Shown here piece by piece: positions 1 to 8,698 of a DNA stretch of 64,000 nt. Where the stretch lies: assembly GCA_902810695.1 (NCBI GenBank), contig CADDYV010000008.1:33719-97718 (forward strand), in the 5' to 3' direction. Positions within the stretch are counted from its first letter, which is position 1; each line of letters starts with the position of its first letter. The notes beneath the pieces are model-generated. The model was not told the DNA's origin. It was given only the letters and a program-made list of their open reading frames with translations, and did no database searches. The DNA comes from Actinomycetota bacterium. Its GTDB lineage: Bacteria > Actinomycetota > Rubrobacteria > Rubrobacterales > Rubrobacteraceae. The translations under genes and the position numbers were made by a program.

Positions 1-1624
1 CGTGGACTACATGGGTGCTTTCTACGAGGAGTTGTCAGCCTCCCGGGATGACATCAGGCGCATAGTCGAGAGCGAGGCGGGCAGGTTCATCGAGATCTAC
101 GACTCCGGGATGGAGTTTCTGGAGGCGGAGATATCGCGCCTCTCCAGCAAGACTTTCCCGGGCGAGGTGGCCTTCGTGCTGCATGACACCTACGGATTTC
201 CGGTCGAGGTTACGCGGGAGGTCCTTGCCGAGCGTGGGCTCTCTCTCGATGAGGCCGGTTTCCAGCAGGCGATGGACGAACAGCGCAGGCGGGCTCGGGA
301 AGCGGCGGAGGGCCACGAACGGGTTGTTGCCGCATTCCGGGATCAGGAGATAAAGAGCCGCTTCGTCGGTTACGAGCGGGAGCAGGTGGAGACCAGGGTC
401 CTGGCGACGGAACCCGTGCCAGGTGTGGAGGGGGAGATATATCTGGTGCTCGCGGAAAACCCCTTCTACGCTACGGGTGGGGGCCAGATCGCGGATACCG
501 GTTGGATCACCTCGGAGCGCGCGCAGATCGAGGTCGTTGACTCGATACCCGCCGGCGACTATCAGGTTCTGCGGGCCAAGACCGAGCGCAGGGCGATCCG
601 GGCCGGCGATGAGGTTACCGCCTCGATCAATCGCGTCAGGCGCCAGCAGATAGAGGCCAATCACACCGCGACGCACATCCTGCACTGGGCCTTGAGAGCC
701 GTGCTGGGCAAGGAGGTGGTTCAGGCCGGAAGCTATGTCGGCCCGGATCGCCTCCGGTTCGACTACCGCTACTCCGGGAAGGTGACTGAGGAAGATCTAC
801 GGCGCATCCAGGAGCTGGGGCTTCTCAAGATCACCGAGAACCAGCCCGTACGCTACTACACGACTACGCTGGAGGAAGCCCGCAAGCTCGGGGCGATGAT
901 GCTCTTCGGCGAGAAGTACGGAGATCTGGTGCGCGTTGTGGAGATAGACGGCTTCTCGCGCGAGCTTTGCGGTGGGACGCACGTGCACGACACTGCGGAG
1001 ATCGGGGCGTTCAAGATCATCTCCAACCGCAAGCACGGTGCGGACCTCTACCGCATCGAGGTCATAACCGGCAGGGAGGCTCTCTACTACCTGATACGGG
1101 CTACCGAAAAAGCCGAGGCTGCTTCGGAAGCTCTCAGGGTCGAGGTTGACAAGCTGCCGGAAGCTATTAGCGAACTGCGCGAAGAGGTACAACGGGCGCG
1201 CGAGGCCATGCGCGAGCAGGCGCTCAAGGCTGGGCTGGAGAAGGTCGGGGAGCTGGTAGAGAACGCCGAGACGGTTGACGGCACGAAGATCGTCACCGGG
1301 CAGGTGGTTGCGACGGACGTCAGGGGACTGCGTCAGATCTCCGACGACGTGAAAAACAGGATCGGGGGACCCTCGGCAGTCGTGCTCGCCGCCGCCCTCG
1401 ACGGCAAAGCGGTGGTCGTCGCCAACCTGCACCCGGAGGTGTCCAAAAGGATCAAAGCCGGGGATGTGGTCAGGGAGATATCCGGTGTCCTCGGCGGCGG
1501 CGGTGGCGGCGGCCCGACGATGGCTCAGGCCGGGGGTGGCGATCTGGAAGCCATACCCGAGGCGCTTGAGAAAGTCAGGGAGATCTTCGTCCGCGAGCTT
1601 ACCGGCGGACAGGTGGGGAGCTAG
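1..1624 (+). CDS. alaS: Alanyl-tRNA synthetase, C-terminal part (5' end outside window)
   Basis: The last 540 residues of alanyl-tRNA synthetase, which charges tRNA-Ala in the cytoplasm; the catalytic N-terminus lies before the window. The editing domain is visible: HTATH near base 661 and CGGTH near base 970 supply the His/Cys metal ligands typical of the AlaS editing site. A coiled-coil stretch follows (bases 1080-1260), then the C-Ala domain with a poly-glycine run and the PTMAQAGG motif near base 1515. The reading frame is intact to the TAG stop. It leads straight into ruvX and mltG, a common bacterial order. Identification is very secure; only the true start is missing. Confidence 0.97.
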   Translation, partial: VDYMGAFYEELSASRDDIRRIVESEAGRFIEIYDSGMEFLEAEISRLSSKTFPGEVAFVLHDTYGFPVEVTREVLAERGLSLDEAGFQQAMDEQRRRAREAAEGHERVVAAFRDQEIKSRFVGYEREQVETRVLATEPVPGVEGEIYLVLAENPFYATGGGQIADTGWITSERAQIEVVDSIPAGDYQVLRAKTERRAIRAGDEVTASINRVRRQQIEANHTATHILHWALRAVLGKEVVQAGSYVGPDRLRFDYRYSGKVTEEDLRRIQELGLLKITENQPVRYYTTTLEEARKLGAMMLFGEKYGDLVRVVEIDGFSRELCGGTHVHDTAEIGAFKIISNRKHGADLYRIEVITGREALYYLIRATEKAEAASEALRVEVDKLPEAISELREEVQRAREAMREQALKAGLEKVGELVENAETVDGTKIVTGQVVATDVRGLRQISDDVKNRIGGPSAVVLAAALDGKAVVVANLHPEVSKRIKAGDVVREISGVLGGGGGGGPTMAQAGGGDLEAIPEALEKVREIFVRELTGGQVGS

Positions 1625-1629
1625 GCGTA

Positions 1630-2058
1630 TTGCGTGCTGTCGAGGGCGTCGCCGGGCGGGTCGTTGCCCTGGATCTCGGAGAGGTGAGGTGCGGGGTTGC
1701 CATCTCCGATTCCACAGCCAGCATCGCCCGCCCGCTGGAAGTTGTGCCTGAAGGCGAGCTCGTCGGCTACTTAGGAAATCTTTTCGGCAGCGAAGACATC
1801 TGCGAGGTCGTGGTAGGAGTTCCGAGGACACTCGGCGGCGAGGTTGGACATCAGGCGGAGCGCGCACTGCGGCGCCTTGAAGAGTTGAGGGGTGAATTTC
1901 CTGGTGTAAAGTTCGTCGAGTGGGACGAGCGCCTCACGACGCGTCTGGCAACGTCCGGCGTCCGAATCAGAGGGCGAAAAAAGAAGCGCGGACCGGTTGA
2001 CGACCTGGCCGCCGCTCACATGCTGCAGGAGTATTTGCAAGTCAGGGGGAGTGCTTGA
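1630..2058 (+). CDS. ruvX: Holliday-junction resolvase-like YqgF/RuvX
   Basis: A 142-residue RNase H-fold protein of the YqgF/RuvX family, implicated in processing the 5' end of pre-16S rRNA and in Holliday junction resolution. The diagnostic motif DLGEVRCGVAISD sits near the N-terminus, followed by VVGVPRTLGG, WDERLTT and the C-terminal acidic site DDLAAAHML, so the catalytic aspartates appear present. The TTG start lies 5 bases after the alaS stop. The stop overlaps the TTG start of mltG (TTGA), indicating translational coupling. Length is normal for the family. Confidence 0.93.
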   Translation: MRAVEGVAGRVVALDLGEVRCGVAISDSTASIARPLEVVPEGELVGYLGNLFGSEDICEVVVGVPRTLGGEVGHQAERALRRLEELRGEFPGVKFVEWDERLTTRLATSGVRIRGRKKKRGPVDDLAAAHMLQEYLQVRGSA

Positions 2059-3161
2059 GCCGTTATCGTAGGAGCAAGCGCGGGGATACAGAGGATATAG
2101 AGTCGAGGCTAGAGGCGGTTCGCCGTTCTCCGCACAAAAACCGCCGCAAGCGGTCGAATATCGGGCCTACGATTTTCGGGATTCTGGTCGTCGTGGGCAT
2201 TATAGGTGTGATCTACCTGATCTACACCAGCGTGACCGGTGGCCAGAATGAGGCTTCACGCAAGACGGTTACCGTCACGGTGAAGCGGGGTGATACGCTC
2301 TCCAGCGTCGCGGAGAAGCTGGACAGGAGCGGGGTTATACCGAGCGCGTTCACCTTCAAGCTACAGGCTCGCTTCGAGGGAGAGAGCGCAGAGATAAAAC
2401 CCGGAAGCTACAGGTTCCAGCGTGGCGAGAGTACGGGCAAAATCCTCAAGACGCTTACCGCGAACAGGCCCGCTCCCACCTTCAGTATCGTCATACCCGA
2501 GGGCCTGACCCTCAAGCAGACGGCTCAGGAGGTAGCAAGGCAGAGCGACATCTCCGAGAAGTCTTTCGAGAAGGCAGCCAGAAAGACCGACTACAGCTAC
2601 GCCTTTCTGAACCATCCGCAGATCAAGACGACCGAGGGTTTTCTTTTCCCGAAGAAGTACGACTTCAAGAAGGGGGCTACGGCCCGTCAGGTGGTGGACC
2701 GACTGCTCGACCAGTACCTGATAGAGACGCAGAACCTGGATCTTCCGCAGGCTGAAAAACGCCTGAACCTGAGCGAGTATCAGATCCTGACGGTCGCGTC
2801 CCTGATCGAACGCGAGTCGGCAAACCCCAGGGAGAGGCCGATCATAGCTTCGGTCATATACAATCGTTTGCACAAGGGGATGCCGCTCCAGATAGACGCC
2901 ACCGTCCAGTACGCTCTGGGCAAGCCGAAGGCCGAGCTTTCTCTCAAGGATCTCAAGGTCAACTCCCCGTACAATACCTACGAGCACAAGGGGCTCCCGC
3001 CCGGTCCTATAGATAGCCCGAGCCTGGACTCCATCAAGGCTGCCGCTAACCCCGCGAAAACCGACTACCTCTACTACGTTTTGAAGAAAAACGGCAAAGA
3101 ACACTACTTTACGAGCAACTACCAGGACTTCCTGCGTGCCAAGGCGAAGGCCGGACGCTAG
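2055..3161 (+). CDS. mltG: Endolytic murein transglycosylase MltG (YceG family)
   Basis: A 368-residue inner-membrane lytic transglycosylase that cuts nascent peptidoglycan and so terminates glycan chains. It has a basic cytoplasmic N-terminus (residues 1-37), one membrane segment (about 38-62), a LysM-like region and the YceG catalytic domain. The catalytic glutamate lies in SLIERESANPRERP, followed by IYNRL and YNTYEHKGLPPGPI, all hallmarks of the family. The TTG start overlaps the ruvX stop by four bases. Nothing looks damaged. Confidence 0.95.
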   Translation: MSRYRRSKRGDTEDIESRLEAVRRSPHKNRRKRSNIGPTIFGILVVVGIIGVIYLIYTSVTGGQNEASRKTVTVTVKRGDTLSSVAEKLDRSGVIPSAFTFKLQARFEGESAEIKPGSYRFQRGESTGKILKTLTANRPAPTFSIVIPEGLTLKQTAQEVARQSDISEKSFEKAARKTDYSYAFLNHPQIKTTEGFLFPKKYDFKKGATARQVVDRLLDQYLIETQNLDLPQAEKRLNLSEYQILTVASLIERESANPRERPIIASVIYNRLHKGMPLQIDATVQYALGKPKAELSLKDLKVNSPYNTYEHKGLPPGPIDSPSLDSIKAAANPAKTDYLYYVLKKNGKEHYFTSNYQDFLRAKAKAGR

Positions 3162-3175
3162 AGTACGGCACTGGC

Positions 3176-3203
3176 TAAAGTTTCAGGCCATTTTTGACGA
3201 TAA
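3176..3203 (+). promoter_or_regulatory. WhiG/FliA-type promoter upstream of aroE-pilB
   Basis: TAAAGTTT at 3176-3183, a 12-base spacer, then GACGATAA at 3196-3203. The E. coli FliA consensus is TAAAGTTT-N11-GCCGATAA, and Streptomyces WhiG promoters have a TAAA / GCCGATAA layout. The -35-like box is perfect and the -10-like box has one mismatch. Expected transcription start is about 3210, which leaves a short leader before the aroE ATG at 3256. Two further sites with the same 12-base spacing occur at 6310 and 17097. Confidence 0.75.
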
Positions 3204-3255
3204 CCTGTAAGACAGTACCGTGGAACGGCGGGTGCTTCCCGGATTTTTTGGAGAT

Positions 3256-4128
3256 ATGGGCTTGCGACTTACGGGAAAAACAGGGCTTCTAGGTGTGATC
3301 GGGCATCCCATAGCCCACAGCCTGAGTCCCGCGATGCACAACGCGGCCTTTGCCGCCTCTGGTCAGGACTACGTCTACGTGCCGATGGACGTGTTGCCCG
3401 AGAGGTTGCCAGAGGCGGTGCGGGGAATGATGGCTCTGGGTTTCAGAGGATTCAACGTAACCATCCCGCACAAAGAAGATATCCTGCCGCTGCTTGATGA
3501 GCTGGACGATTCGGCCCGCATTCCCGGCGCCGTCAATACGGTGGTAATAGAGGAAGACAGGCTGCGGGGGCTCAACACCGATGGGAGCGGGTTTCTGGAA
3601 GCCTACTACGAAGCGGGCGGCGAACTCAGAGGCAGGCGCGTCCTGATCCTGGGCGCGGGCGGGGCCGCAGCCGCGATCTCTGCCGCTGTTCTGGAACAAG
3701 GTGTTTGTGAATTGCTGCTGATCAACCGCAGCGCCGGGCGCGCCAGGCGGCTCTACGAGAAGCTTGTGAGGGCGTATCCGGAAGCGAACGTAACCTTGCG
3801 CCCTCTCGCAGATAGGGCAGACGCGGCCAAACGGGCGGAGATCCTGATAAACGCGACTTCTCTGGGGATGGAGGATGACTCTCTGGCGTTTCCCGCAGAA
3901 GCTATTAGTGCGGAGAAAACCCTCTGCGATGTGGTTTACCGTGCCGGTGGCGAGACTCCTCTCGTAAAACTGGCCTGGGAGCAGGGGGCGCGGGTGGTCT
4001 CCGGCGAGCGGATGCTGCTGTATCAGGGGGTTGAGTCGCAGCGGGTGTGGACCGGCAGGGAGCCGGATATAAGGGCGATGAGCAGCGTGCTGTTCGGAGA
4101 AATCGAGGTTGGCGAGGGACAGGTATGA
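3256..4128 (+). CDS. aroE: Shikimate dehydrogenase
   Basis: A 290-residue NADP-dependent shikimate dehydrogenase, which reduces 3-dehydroshikimate to shikimate in aromatic amino acid synthesis. Visible are the substrate-binding SLSPAMHN, the catalytic lysine in TIPHKED, the aspartate in NTDGSGF, the dinucleotide loop GAGGAAAA and the C-terminal LLYQGVESQ. I prefer the ATG at 3256, preceded by GGAG, over an in-frame GTG at 3220: the GTG would lie only about 10 bases from the predicted transcription start and lacks a ribosome site. The stop overlaps the pilB start (ATGA), so this metabolic gene is the first cistron of a pilus transcript. Confidence 0.95.
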   Translation: MGLRLTGKTGLLGVIGHPIAHSLSPAMHNAAFAASGQDYVYVPMDVLPERLPEAVRGMMALGFRGFNVTIPHKEDILPLLDELDDSARIPGAVNTVVIEEDRLRGLNTDGSGFLEAYYEAGGELRGRRVLILGAGGAAAAISAAVLEQGVCELLLINRSAGRARRLYEKLVRAYPEANVTLRPLADRADAAKRAEILINATSLGMEDDSLAFPAEAISAEKTLCDVVYRAGGETPLVKLAWEQGARVVSGERMLLYQGVESQRVWTGREPDIRAMSSVLFGEIEVGEGQV

Positions 4129-6287
4129 AAGTATTGATAGCCGAAGACGATTCCATATCGCGCAGGATTCTGGCCAGGACCGTCGAGAAGTTCGGCTACG
4201 AATGTCTGGCTGCGGAAGACGGGTTGGAGGCGTGGAGGATCTTTCAGAACACCCCTGAGATAGACGCCGTTGTGAGCGACTGGATGATGCCTGGTATGGA
4301 CGGGCTCGAACTCTGCCGCAAAATCCGGGGTACTGATCACTCTAACAACACCTTCTTCATTTTTCTGACGGCACTCAGGGGTGAGGAGCATCTGATAGAA
4401 GGCATGAAGGCGGGTGCAGATGAGTACCTTGTCAAGCCTCTCGATATCGAGCAGCTCAAGACAAAGCTGGCCGCCGCCTCGCGCCTTACATCCCTGCGGC
4501 AGCAACTCGACGGCACCGGCAAGCAATCGGGAGATGGGGCTTCTTCCGCGGAACCTAGTGTGATCCCCGGAGCCCTCGTTCCTACCAGAAAAAAGGTCGG
4601 TAGGGGAGGCAAGATCTGGGACATCCTCACCTCCCAGGGTAAGGTGAGTGAAGAGCAGCTACAGCAGGCGGTGGAGGCCCAGAAGAACGACCCCAGAGAC
4701 CTGGGCAGGATCCTGGTGTCGCTCGGATTCATCTCGGAGGCGGATCTCGCGCAAGCCCAGGCCCAGCGGCTGGGCCTGGAGTACATAGACCTCAGCGAGA
4801 ACGACGTGGATCGGGGAGCGGCGACCCTCATCGAGCAGAAAATTCTGCGCAAGCACAACGTGATCCCCTTGAGGGTAGAGGACAGGCGGCTGGTGGTTGC
4901 GATGAGCGACCCGACGAACCTCTACGCCCTCGAGGATCTGAAGATAATCTCTGGTTACCAGATAGTCCCGATGGTCGCTACCGAAACCCAGATACGCCAA
5001 GTCCAGAACAAAGTCTTCGCCATGGGCGAGGAGGTTAGCGAGATCCTCGAAGGGGCGGCAGGCGACTCTTTTATCGAGTCGGCAGACGAGCTGGAGCTTG
5101 GCGTAGATGCGGGCGCCGAGGAAGCGCCTGTGATCCGGCTCGTCAGCTCTATTTTGCAGCAGGCTGTAGGTGACGGGGCTTCGGATATCCATATAGAGCC
5201 CGGATCCAGAGGCCTTTCGGTGCGCTTCAGGGTTGATGGGGTCCTGAGAGAGATAATGAGCATCCCCCCGAAGCTGCAGAACGGCGTGATAGCACGCCTC
5301 AAAATCCTCTCTAACCTCAATATCGCGGAGAAGAGGGTGCCGCAGGACGGGCGTTTCTCGGTAAGGCTCGGCGGGCAGAAGGTTGACCTCAGGGCGGCTT
5401 CTCTGCCAACGGTCTACGGGGAGAAAATAGTCCTGAGGTTGCTCGATAACACGAGCGTAGGGGTGGACCTGACCAAGCTCGGCTTCCCGCCGAAGATCTT
5501 CGAGAGATACGAGGAAATATTCCGCAGACCCTACGGGGCCATCCTGGTTACAGGTCCTACAGGGAGTGGCAAGTCAACGACGCTCTACGCCACCCTGAAC
5601 GAACTCAACTCCCCGGAGAAGAACATCATCACCGTCGAGGATCCGGTCGAGTACAGGATGGAGGGCATAAACCAGGTGCAGGTCAATCCCAAGGTTGGGC
5701 TCACCTTTGCCTCGGGCTTGAGGAGCATTCTCCGCAGCGATCCCGACATAGTTATGATCGGGGAGATCAGGGACTTCGAAACGGCCAAGATCAGTGTAGA
5801 GGCTGCCCTGACCGGGCACATGGTACTGGCGACTCTCCACACCAACAATGCGCCCGGAGCTATGGGACGGTTGACGGACATGGGCGTGGAACCGTTCTTG
5901 ACAGCCTCTGCGGTAGACTGCGTGATCGCCCAGAGGCTCGCCAGGAGACTCTGCGAGCACTGCAAGGAGCCGGTAGAGATAGAGGAGGAGATCCTGAGGA
6001 ACTTGGATTTCCCTTTTGAGATGATCTCCCAGGAAGATGGTCTGCACTTTTACAAGGCAGTCGGATGCGGACGGTGTGGGGGAGCCGGTTACAGGGGACG
6101 GGTCGGCATATACGAGCTGATGGTGGTTACCGATGAGATCAGGGATCTCGTCCTGAAGAGGGCTTCAACGGCAGAGATGGGCCGTGCCGCACGCAGAGAG
6201 GGGATGATCGCCCTGCGTGAAGATGGTCTGGCTAAAGCTGCCCAAGGTGTAACGACCATAGAAGAGGTTTTGAGAACGGTCGTCTAG
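4125..6287 (+). CDS. pilB: Type IV pilus extension ATPase PilB with fused N-terminal response-regulator receiver domain
   Basis: A 720-residue protein. Residues 1-120 form a CheY-like receiver with all key residues: acidic pair Asp8/Asp9, phospho-acceptor Asp52 (SDWMMPGMDG), Thr82 and Lys104 in YLVKP. A linker leads to an MshEN-type (GspE N-terminal) domain from about residue 163, then the secretion ATPase domain with Walker A GPTGSGKST (Lys483), Walker B-like VMIGEIRD and a four-cysteine zinc site (CEHC, CGRC). PilB powers pilus assembly at the inner membrane. MshEN domains often bind c-di-GMP; here that is inferred from family only. The ATG overlaps the aroE stop. Most PilB proteins lack a receiver, so phosphorylation control of the motor is likely. 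Confidence 0.93.
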   Translation: MKVLIAEDDSISRRILARTVEKFGYECLAAEDGLEAWRIFQNTPEIDAVVSDWMMPGMDGLELCRKIRGTDHSNNTFFIFLTALRGEEHLIEGMKAGADEYLVKPLDIEQLKTKLAAASRLTSLRQQLDGTGKQSGDGASSAEPSVIPGALVPTRKKVGRGGKIWDILTSQGKVSEEQLQQAVEAQKNDPRDLGRILVSLGFISEADLAQAQAQRLGLEYIDLSENDVDRGAATLIEQKILRKHNVIPLRVEDRRLVVAMSDPTNLYALEDLKIISGYQIVPMVATETQIRQVQNKVFAMGEEVSEILEGAAGDSFIESADELELGVDAGAEEAPVIRLVSSILQQAVGDGASDIHIEPGSRGLSVRFRVDGVLREIMSIPPKLQNGVIARLKILSNLNIAEKRVPQDGRFSVRLGGQKVDLRAASLPTVYGEKIVLRLLDNTSVGVDLTKLGFPPKIFERYEEIFRRPYGAILVTGPTGSGKSTTLYATLNELNSPEKNIITVEDPVEYRMEGINQVQVNPKVGLTFASGLRSILRSDPDIVMIGEIRDFETAKISVEAALTGHMVLATLHTNNAPGAMGRLTDMGVEPFLTASAVDCVIAQRLARRLCEHCKEPVEIEEEILRNLDFPFEMISQEDGLHFYKAVGCGRCGGAGYRGRVGIYELMVVTDEIRDLVLKRASTAEMGRAARREGMIALREDGLAKAAQGVTTIEEVLRTVV

Positions 6288-6309
6288 CCCGGCTTTCTCG
6301 CGAGCCCGC

Positions 6310-6337
6310 TAAAGTTTTTCGCTCCTCGTGCCGAATA
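6310..6337 (+). promoter_or_regulatory. WhiG/FliA-type promoter upstream of pilT-pilC
   Basis: TAAAGTTT (6310-6317), a 12-base spacer, then GCCGAATA (6330-6337). Six of the eight -10-like bases match GCCGATAA, with an A/T swap at positions 6-7. It lies alone in the 90-base gap between pilB and pilT, with expected transcription start near 6344 and the ATG at 6378. Its spacing is identical to the sites at 3176 and 17097. Confidence 0.68.
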
Positions 6338-6377
6338 CATATGCGGAGCTAGAAATGATTTTTAGAGGAGTAGAAGA

Positions 6378-7481
6378 ATGATAGAGAGCGGGCTCAACGA
6401 TTACCTGTTCGACGCGATCAAACTCGGCGCGAGCGACATGCACATAACGGTGGGGGTGCCGCCGATGGTGAGGGTCAACGGCAAGGTCCAACCGCTGGAT
6501 TATCCGCCGCTGACACCCAACGTGACCCGAGAGTTGATCTACGACATCCTGTCCAATGACCAGCGGCAGCGTCTGGAGAACGACTGGGAGCTCGACTTCA
6601 GCTACAGCATACCTCGCACCGCGCGCTTCAGGGTGAACGTCTACTTCCAGCGGGGCTCGATGGGCGCGGCTTTCAGGACGATCCCGCATGAGATCAAGAG
6701 CTTCAAGGAGCTTGGGCTACCGCCAGTTATCGAGGATATGACCGAAAAGCCACGCGGGCTGGTGCTCGTTACGGGGCCGACCGGAAGCGGCAAGTCCACC
6801 ACGCTCGCCTCGATGATAGACAGGATCAACGAGACGAGATACGAGCACATAATGAGCGTCGAGGACCCGATAGAGTTCCTGCACAAGCACAAGAAGTGCA
6901 TCGTCAACCAGCGCGAAGTCAACCAGGATACCAGGAGCTTCGGTGAGGCGCTGCGGCATGTGTTGAGGCAAGACCCGGATGTGATCCTGGTCGGCGAGAT
7001 GCGCGATCTGGAGACCATCTCTATAGCCCTGACCGCCGCTGAGACGGGCCACCTGGTTTTCGCCACGCTCCACACCCAGGACGCTCCGCAGACGATAGAC
7101 CGCATCATAGACGTCTTCCCCTCTCATCAGCAGGCCCAGATCCGGACGCAGCTCGCCAACGCCATGCAGGGCATCGTCACCCAGACCCTGATCCCCAGGC
7201 GCGACGGCCAGGGGCGTATCGTGGCGTGCGAGGTGCTCGTTCCAACTCCCGGCGTCAGAAACCTCATCCGCGAGGGTAAGAACCACCAGATCTACTCCGC
7301 CATGCAGACCGGGGGCAAATTCGGGATGCAGACGATGGACGCGGCGCTTGCCGACCTCGTAAGGCGCGGTTTCATCTCGCGTGAGGAAGCCGAGAAACGC
7401 TCGAACAACCCCGAGGAGCTCAGGCGGCTCGCTGGCGGGGGAATGATCGGGGCCGGCGGGTTTGCGGCGGCTAGGAGGTAG
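6378..7481 (+). CDS. pilT: Twitching motility retraction ATPase PilT
   Basis: A 367-residue hexameric ATPase that disassembles pili and drives retraction. It has the short N-terminal PAS-like region starting ASDMHITVG, Walker A GPTGSGKST, Asp box, Walker B-like VILVGEMRD, His box GHLVFATLHT, and the PilT-specific C-terminal motif VRNLIREGK (AIRNLIRE in other PilT proteins), which separates it from PilB. The start has a strong site (AGAGGAG). The pilC start follows the stop by 5 bases, and the pilC ribosome site AGGAGG spans the end of pilT. Confidence 0.95.
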   Translation: MIESGLNDYLFDAIKLGASDMHITVGVPPMVRVNGKVQPLDYPPLTPNVTRELIYDILSNDQRQRLENDWELDFSYSIPRTARFRVNVYFQRGSMGAAFRTIPHEIKSFKELGLPPVIEDMTEKPRGLVLVTGPTGSGKSTTLASMIDRINETRYEHIMSVEDPIEFLHKHKKCIVNQREVNQDTRSFGEALRHVLRQDPDVILVGEMRDLETISIALTAAETGHLVFATLHTQDAPQTIDRIIDVFPSHQQAQIRTQLANAMQGIVTQTLIPRRDGQGRIVACEVLVPTPGVRNLIREGKNHQIYSAMQTGGKFGMQTMDAALADLVRRGFISREEAEKRSNNPEELRRLAGGGMIGAGGFAAARR

Positions 7482-7486
7482 CTCTC

Positions 7487-8698
7487 ATGGCCACTTTTAC
7501 TTACAAAGTACGAAACAGGCAGGGCGATATCCTGCAAGATCAGATAGAAGGCGACAACACGATGGCGGTCGTCTCGGAACTCAGAAGGCAGGGGCTCCTC
7601 GTCATAGACATCAAGGAGCAGGGCGTCGGCCAGAAGGATATTTTGGAGCCATTCAAGTCCGTGAAGATGGCCGATCTGGTCGTCTTCACCCGGCAGTTCG
7701 CCACCATGATCAACGCCGGAATGCCGATAGTCCGGGCCCTGTACGTCCTGGGCGAGCAGACCACCAACAAAAAACTCCAGGAGACCATCGTCCAGATTCG
7801 CAAGGATGTCGAGGCTGGGCTCGCGCTCTCGGAGGCGCTCGCCAAGCACCCCAAGGTCTTCGGCCGCCTCTACGTTGAGATGGTCAAGGCTGGTGAGATC
7901 GGGGGCATCCTCGATGACATCCTGCTCAGGGTCGCCACGCAGCTTGAGAAGGACCATGATCTGCGGCGCAAGGTCAAGAGCGCGATGACCTACCCGGTAG
8001 TGGTTCTGGTGCTGGCGGTGCTTGCTGCCTCGTTCATGCTCATCTTTATCGTCCCGATCTTCGCCAAGATGTTCAAGAATCTCGGCGGGACCCTGCCGCT
8101 TCCTACCCGCATCGCGATGGGAATATCCAGCATCCTGACCAGCCCGTTCGGGGTACTCGTCTACGTGGCGATGGGGGCCGCGATCTACGGTTTTCTCCGG
8201 TGGAAGAAGACCGAGCAGGGACGCAAAATCTGGGGACGGGTGGTGCTCAAGATACCGGCCAAGATCGGCGATGTCGTGCAAAAGGTCGCCCTCGCCCGCT
8301 TCGCCCGGACCCTGGGGACGCTCAGCGCTGCGGGCGTGCCGATCCTCCAGGCGCTGGAGATCACCGCCACCTCCTCGGGAAACTGGGTGATAGAGCGGGC
8401 GCTCCTTCAGAGCAGAGACTCGATTCGTCAGGGAATCCCGATATACAAGCCGCTCGAAGCAGAGCCGGTCTTTCCACCGATGGTTACACGCATGATCGCC
8501 GTCGGTGAAGAAACGGGTGATGTGGACGGGATGCTCACCAAGATAGCCGAGTTCTATGAGTCTGAGGTGGACGCGGCGGTAAAAGCGCTGACCTCGATCA
8601 TAGAACCCTTGATGATCGTGGTTGTGGGCGGCATCGTGGGGGGCATCATCATCTCCATGTACCTGCCCATGTTCCAGATCTACAACCTGATCAAGTAG
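7487..8698 (+). CDS. pilC: Type IV pilus inner-membrane platform protein PilC
   Basis: A 403-residue T2SS-F family protein with two homologous cytoplasmic four-helix domains separated by membrane segments (about residues 165-190 and 218-240) and a C-terminal membrane helix. Typical motifs are FTRQFATMINAGMPIVRAL and, in the second copy, FARTLGTLSAAGVPILQAL. PilC is the platform on which PilB and PilT act. The AGGAGG site overlaps the pilT stop, so the two are co-translated. No pilin, PilM-Q or prepilin peptidase genes occur in the window, so the rest of the machine lies elsewhere. Confidence 0.94.
   Translation: MATFTYKVRNRQGDILQDQIEGDNTMAVVSELRRQGLLVIDIKEQGVGQKDILEPFKSVKMADLVVFTRQFATMINAGMPIVRALYVLGEQTTNKKLQETIVQIRKDVEAGLALSEALAKHPKVFGRLYVEMVKAGEIGGILDDILLRVATQLEKDHDLRRKVKSAMTYPVVVLVLAVLAASFMLIFIVPIFAKMFKNLGGTLPLPTRIAMGISSILTSPFGVLVYVAMGAAIYGFLRWKKTEQGRKIWGRVVLKIPAKIGDVVQKVALARFARTLGTLSAAGVPILQALEITATSSGNWVIERALLQSRDSIRQGIPIYKPLEAEPVFPPMVTRMIAVGEETGDVDGMLTKIAEFYESEVDAAVKALTSIIEPLMIVVVGGIVGGIIISMYLPMFQIYNLIK

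Noticed and set aside
797..1867. Long minus-strand open frames opposite alaS, pilC, infB and others
   Set aside because: They mirror the codon bias of GC-rich genes on the other strand, lack ribosome sites and contain no known domains.
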